Origin: Candidatus Heimdallarchaeota archaeon
GTDB lineage: Archaea; Asgardarchaeota; Heimdallarchaeia; Heimdallarchaeales; Kariarchaeaceae
DNA length: 6,936 nt
Direction of reading: 5' to 3'
Assembly (NCBI GenBank): GCA_022574115.1
Contig: JACZSS010000141.1
Location: 1-6,936, forward strand
A model generated the notes under the pieces. That model did not search any database. It was not told where the DNA came from and saw only the letters and a list, made by a program, of their open reading frames with translations. Positions 5,764 through 6,936 of the stretch are shown here, in pieces. Within the stretch, counting starts at the first letter, position 1; each line of letters begins with the position of its first letter. The position numbers and the translations under genes are program-made.

Positions 5764-6936
5764 ATGATTGATAACGATGACAAATCTTCCTCTGCAGATC
5801 AATATTTTAACATGTCAACCTCATTTGAGAAGGACACTTCCCCAGAGGGGGAATTTGAAGCTGTAAGATTGTCGCAGGCTCGATCATCGCTCTTCTTGGA
5901 CATGCCATTTTTTGGCTATATTTTAGGTAATCTTGAAATTTATCCGGTAAAAAGTGATAAAATTGGAACGTATGCATGTGATACCCGAAGAATTTACATC
6001 AAGGCAGAGCATACTAGCACCTTAACCAAAGAGAGTCTTAAAGGTATGCTGATGCATTTAGTAGTCCATCTGATTATGCAACATGGTAAGCGAGGGATGA
6101 GTAAGAACAAGGATCTATGGGGATTAAGTGCTGACATTTCCACTCGATTAATTGTTGAGGAAGCACTTAGAAAAATATCGCCCGAAGTAAATCGTTGGAC
6201 CCGACCTAGTGATTCGTATAAAGAGGATGAAACTAAAATGTGGGATATTGACCCCACTGAACCAATACCGCCATTCCTCAAGGATCAGTCTGCTGACCAA
6301 GTGTATACTAATCTTGACAAATATGCTAATAGTTTGAAAGGAATCGAAAATGATCCCGAAGAAATTGAGAAACGGAAAAATGATAAATCTAAAATTGAGT
6401 GGAGAAGCAACATTGATCCAATAGTAATGGATGAAATCCAAGGTTATACTGGTATCGACTGGCCATGCGGATTTGGTATTGCTATGGATACGATGTTTGG
6501 AGATGATTTGGACGGCGATAATACGTTAAAGCAATTGGAAGAAAATCGGTTCAAAGGCATTCTGAGAAATGGCTTGTCTCATAATAAGAAAAGAGGGAAT
6601 CTGCCAGGTGCAATTTCCGAAGTAATTGATGATCTCCTAGATCCTAAAGTACCATGGTATTTCATTCTCGCGCAGTACATCCAAAACTCGCTAATCAACG
6701 ATTGGAAATGGATTCCACCAAATAAACGATTAATTGGGCACGGCTTTCATCTTCCTTCTACGCAGAGGGAAAATCTAGATGTGGTTGTCGCTGTTGATAC
6801 GAGTGGTTCTATATCACTTACCGAACTCAGAGACTTTACTTCCGAAGCTCACTCGATCTTATCTAGTGTTTCTGGGGTTAAAATGATATTAATTGATTGT
6901 GATGTGAAAGTCCAACAAGTTCTCACAATTGAGGAT
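5764..6936 (+). CDS. DUF2201-type VWA protein with degenerate metallopeptidase motif (3' end outside window)
   Basis: An uninterrupted frame of 391 codons runs from ATG 5764 off the right edge. The layout is that of proteins with an N-terminal putative metallopeptidase domain (PF13203-like) and a C-terminal VWA-like domain (DUF2201, PF09967-like). The N-terminal part has a helical segment LKGMLMHLVVHLIMQHGKR (92-110) where relatives have HExxH followed by a downstream H..R. Here it is HLVVH (98-102), so the catalytic Glu is Leu99. A charged linker (about 150-210, with DPEEIEKRKNDK) follows. WKWIPPNKRLIGHGFHLPS (314-332) matches the conserved 'W..P..R......LPS' lead-in to the VWA domain. DVVVAVDTSGSIS (339-351) holds the MIDAS DxSGS, and LIDCDVKVQ (376-384) matches the next strand. 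Such genes usually pair with a MoxR-type AAA+ ATPase; none precedes it here, and the downstream side is not visible. The role is likely chaperone- or assembly-like with its ATPase. Confidence 0.78.
   Translation, partial: MIDNDDKSSSADQYFNMSTSFEKDTSPEGEFEAVRLSQARSSLFLDMPFFGYILGNLEIYPVKSDKIGTYACDTRRIYIKAEHTSTLTKESLKGMLMHLVVHLIMQHGKRGMSKNKDLWGLSADISTRLIVEEALRKISPEVNRWTRPSDSYKEDETKMWDIDPTEPIPPFLKDQSADQVYTNLDKYANSLKGIENDPEEIEKRKNDKSKIEWRSNIDPIVMDEIQGYTGIDWPCGFGIAMDTMFGDDLDGDNTLKQLEENRFKGILRNGLSHNKKRGNLPGAISEVIDDLLDPKVPWYFILAQYIQNSLINDWKWIPPNKRLIGHGFHLPSTQRENLDVVVAVDTSGSISLTELRDFTSEAHSILSSVSGVKMILIDCDVKVQQVLTIED

Noticed and set aside
5994..6441. Two minus-strand open frames opposite the VWA-protein gene
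   Set aside because: They are shadows of the 391-codon frame, which carries recognisable domains on the + strand; they show no motif or ribosome site.

Overview
The window looks like low-GC (roughly 38% by eye) chromosomal DNA, most likely from an archaeon. The gene families fit this: a dolichyl-phosphate-type GT2 tail, a GT39-like membrane glycosyltransferase, a second GT-C-like membrane protein, a DUF2201-type VWA protein and a YdjM-like membrane hydrolase. T/A-rich TATA-like boxes lie about 25 to 35 bases upstream of several starts. GTG and TTG starts occur beside genes with clear Shine-Dalgarno sites. An uncultivated lineage such as an Asgard-type archaeon is possible, but the window alone cannot fix the taxonomy, and no rRNA or tRNA gene is present.

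Left part (1-4180), surface-glycan synthesis. The window opens inside the 3' end of a GT2 polyprenyl-phosphate glycosyltransferase (3-194, +). Its last 23 bases overlap the end of a convergent nucleotide-sugar epimerase of the UDP-glucuronate 4-epimerase type (172-1125, -). A 215-base divergent promoter region separates the epimerase from a GT39-like lipid-linked-sugar transferase (1341-2816, +). A second, more divergent GT-C-like membrane protein follows (2972-4180, +). Together they suggest nucleotide-sugar supply, loading onto a lipid carrier, and transfer outside the membrane.

Middle part (4268-5627), a tightly coupled set of three membrane proteins. A 48-residue single-helix protein (4268-4414) ends in TTGA, overlapping the TTG start of a 139-residue protein (4411-4830). 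That protein carries one MopE-type Ca/metal-binding repeat between two hydrophobic segments. Its stop overlaps, as TAATG, the start of a YdjM-like membrane metal-dependent hydrolase (4830-5627). This trio is the most unusual part of the window.

Right part (5764-6936). The 5' part of a DUF2201-type protein (putative metallopeptidase domain followed by a VWA domain) runs off the end. Its usual HExxH is HLVVH, so the peptidase glutamate is missing, while the VWA MIDAS start (DTSGS) is intact. No transposases, CRISPR arrays, tRNA or rRNA genes were seen.
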